In this document: positions 62,295 to 64,000 of the stretch, piece by piece | Numbering within the stretch: the stretch's first letter is position 1 | Layout: every line of letters starts with the position of its first letter | Assembly (NCBI GenBank): GCA_012034865.1 | Contig: JAAUOM010000009.1 | Location: 1-64,000 of the forward strand | From: Acaryochloris sp. CRU_2_0 | GTDB lineage: Bacteria > Cyanobacteriota > Cyanobacteriia > Thermosynechococcales > Thermosynechococcaceae | Direction: 5' to 3' | DNA: 64,000 nt | Notes under the pieces: model-generated | Databases searched by the model: none | Seen by the model: the letters and a program-made list of their open reading frames with translations, nothing else | Told to the model about the DNA's origin: nothing | Made by a program: the position numbers and the translations under genes

Positions 62295-64000
62295 TCAAAA
62301 GGCAGATTTTGGCCAAGTGAAGTAGAAAGTTGTACCTTGGCCTTGCTCAGAGTCCAGTCGAATCGTGCCTCCTTCGGTTTCGATAATTTTTTTGACAATT
62401 GCTAAGCCTATACCAGTGCTTTCCAGTGTATCCCTGGCTTCTAGGGTTTGAAAGATGACAAAGATCTTCTCGTGATAGCGCGGATCAATACCGTGGCCAT
62501 CATCGCTGACAGCAAACTCATATCGAGATCCCTGATCCTGGACGGCAATCTGGACGCTGCCCTCTGGGTGGGGATGGTGTTTGATGGTATTGTCAATCAA
62601 ATTACTAAAGACTTGCTTTAACAGAAGTTTTCGGGTTATCAGTGTGGGCATGTCTGGCTCAATGACCACCTTAAACGAGGAAGGTGGAGAGAGGGTATCG
62701 ATCACTTCTGTCAATAAAGTCCGCACATCGACGGATTCTGTAGATATTTGCGCTCGACCCACCCGCGAGTATTCCAGCAGGCCGTTAATCAGCGCATCCA
62801 TTCGCTGTACCCGTGCCCGCAGCAGGTGCATTTGCTGTTGATTTCGGTGGACAGTCGGTCATTGAGATCTTCTTCAATCCATTCCGAGAGGTTGGCGATC
62901 GCCCGCAAAGGCGCTTTCAAATCATGGGAGGCCACATAAGCAAATTGATCCAATTCCCGATTGCGATCTTTCAGCATGGTATTGGTTGCCGATAGAACCA
63001 AGTTCAGTTGCTCAAGCTGATCGGCATGGGCTTGCAGTTTAGCCTCTGCCTGTTGGCGCTCTGTAATATCTCGAATAATGATAATCATTTGCTGGCTATC
63101 TAGATCAAACTGGCTCACAGAGAGTTCAATCGGGAATGGTTCTTTGCTTTTACGACATCCCAGGGTTTGCCATTGTTGTCCAACATTGAGTAAATGAGCT
63201 GCCGTCTGGTCTGGATCTTGATCACAGTCACCTGTGAACGGATCGGCCAGCAAAATGGAAATGTTTTGACCGATGACCTCGGTGAGTTGATAGCCAAACA
63301 TGGTCTCAGCTGCTGCGTTAAAGGTTTCGATTTGGCCTTTGCCATCTAGAATGACCACACCATCAATCACATTGGCCACAACTGCCTGGAATAATCTTCT
63401 GCTCTCGCGCAGCGTCTGTTCGCGCTCCCGCAAATTACGCTCCAGTTGGTAAAACAAACTGAGAGCCACGACCAACCCTAGCGCACTGACGCTAGCTGCA
63501 AGCCAGAGAGCCAGCTCGTTCATGCTTCGTTGTTGCTCTAAGCGATATCTGTGAGCTTGCAGGAGACGCTGTTCAGCACCGTCAAACTCCGCCAGCTTCA
63601 GCCGCAGGGCATCCATTTCATTTTTACCTTGGTCGATAAGCTGCTTCAGACGACTCGTCGGCAAGATGTTTGAGTCTGAACGGTTGACTTGGCTGACGAG
63701 ATCTGAAAGGGTCGTCAGTCGATTCAGGCTGAGCTGCTCTATGGCTTCGATCTGCTGCCTTTGAGAGGGGTTCTCCACCACCAACTGCTTGAGCTGCTTG
63801 AAGTTCTCAGGAAGAGTGTTTTGAGCTAGGTGATAGGGTTCTAAAAATTGATCTCGACGGGTCAGTGCGTAGCCCCGCACCCCTGTTTCGGCATTCAGTA
63901 GCCCCAGGAGTATCTGTTTACTTGCCAGTAGTACCTGGTCAGTATGATTAACCCACTTTTGCGATTCATCAATGCTAGACCGGAGCCAACTAAATGCTCC
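62295..64000 (-). pseudogene. CHASE3-PAS sensor histidine kinase, frameshifted, runs off the window
   Basis: The gene enters at 64000 without its start. In order from the edge: a CHASE3 sensor region (VNHTDQVLLASKQILLGL, NAETGVRGYALTRR), a membrane helix (about 63480-63540), a PAS domain (NVIDGVVILDGKGQIETFN, AAETMFGYQLTEVIGQ), and a HisKA box (YVASHDLKAPLRAIANL). The frame breaks near 62841, where GAAAT-CAACAG appears to lack one base. The second frame (62831-62295) continues with LINGLLEYSRVGR, the N-box, SDDGHGIDP and GIGLAIVKKI. Rejoined, it is a normal membrane kinase that would pair with the Rcp1-like regulator at 61.9 kb. Confidence 0.75.

Noticed and set aside
1-64000. CRISPR array, prophage or rRNA operon
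   Set aside because: No regularly spaced repeats, phage structural genes or rRNA sequence were seen in the window; only one tRNA was found.

Overview
The window is cyanobacterial chromosome. It encodes photosystem II subunits (psbM, psbB/CP47, psbT), PedR, a NatD-like permease, NAD-linked and lipid genes typical of the phylum, and many DUF families (DUF1350, DUF1997, DUF2808, DUF3155) found mainly in cyanobacteria. The HIP1 octamer GCGATCGC recurs throughout (for example 666-673, 1715-1722, 3290-3297). CP47 and PsbT are unusually divergent. That, with the overall gene style, would fit an Acaryochloris-like (chlorophyll d) organism, but this is an inference and not proven here.

Layout. 1-7.1 kb: a decayed DUF938 gene, DUF2808, PlsC, DUF1997, a secreted phosphodiester-glycosidase family protein and an exopolysaccharide sugar transferase. 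7.1-17.4 kb: an M48 protease, then a minus-strand run (prfC, pedR, a small protein, an AGE-type epimerase, a cation/proton antiporter), a PATAN-like response regulator, and an amylosucrase-arsC pair. 17.4-22.4 kb: an IS-like zinc-ribbon remnant, an FMN reductase, a glycosyltransferase-like protein, leuD and a ComFB protein. 23-32 kb: one complete plus-strand chemosensory cluster (PATAN-REC, CheY, CheW, Cache-MCP, CheA-REC, second CheW) of the type that controls type IV pilus motility. 32-36 kb: a broken and an intact Rpn-family nuclease, larE, a Tat-exported beta carbonic anhydrase and natD. 36-39 kb: a photosystem II locus (psbM and a ferredoxin divergent from psbB-psbT). 39-44 kb: rimM, an aminotransferase, a frameshifted DUF1350 gene and a PIN-PhoH ATPase.

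44-49.5 kb holds the most unusual unit: a membrane-anchored P-loop GTPase-like protein with TPRs, followed 20 bases later by a membrane-anchored caspase-like protein with seven WD40 repeats. In the caspase-like protein the expected catalytic histidine is tyrosine, the cysteine is kept, and an EF-hand loop lies inside the domain. 50-64 kb: tRNA-Arg(TCT), a frameshifted PAP/fibrillin-like gene, an RsmB-like methyltransferase, a delta-9 type desaturase, a YnbB-like lyase, a frameshifted nfu, DUF3155, gcvH, gcvT, a class V aminotransferase, and a two-component group (hybrid kinase, Rcp1-like regulator, CHASE3-PAS kinase running off the right edge).

Five genes carry single-base frameshifts whose two halves match one family in two frames: DUF1350 (42.13 kb), a coiled-coil protein (49.86 kb), the PAP-like gene (50.72 kb), nfu (54.56 kb) and the CHASE3 kinase (62.84 kb). 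Most lie in short homopolymers, and nfu is a housekeeping gene, so base-calling errors are at least as likely as real gene loss. Decay is more convincing for the DUF938, zinc-ribbon and Rpn fragments, which lack whole domains.
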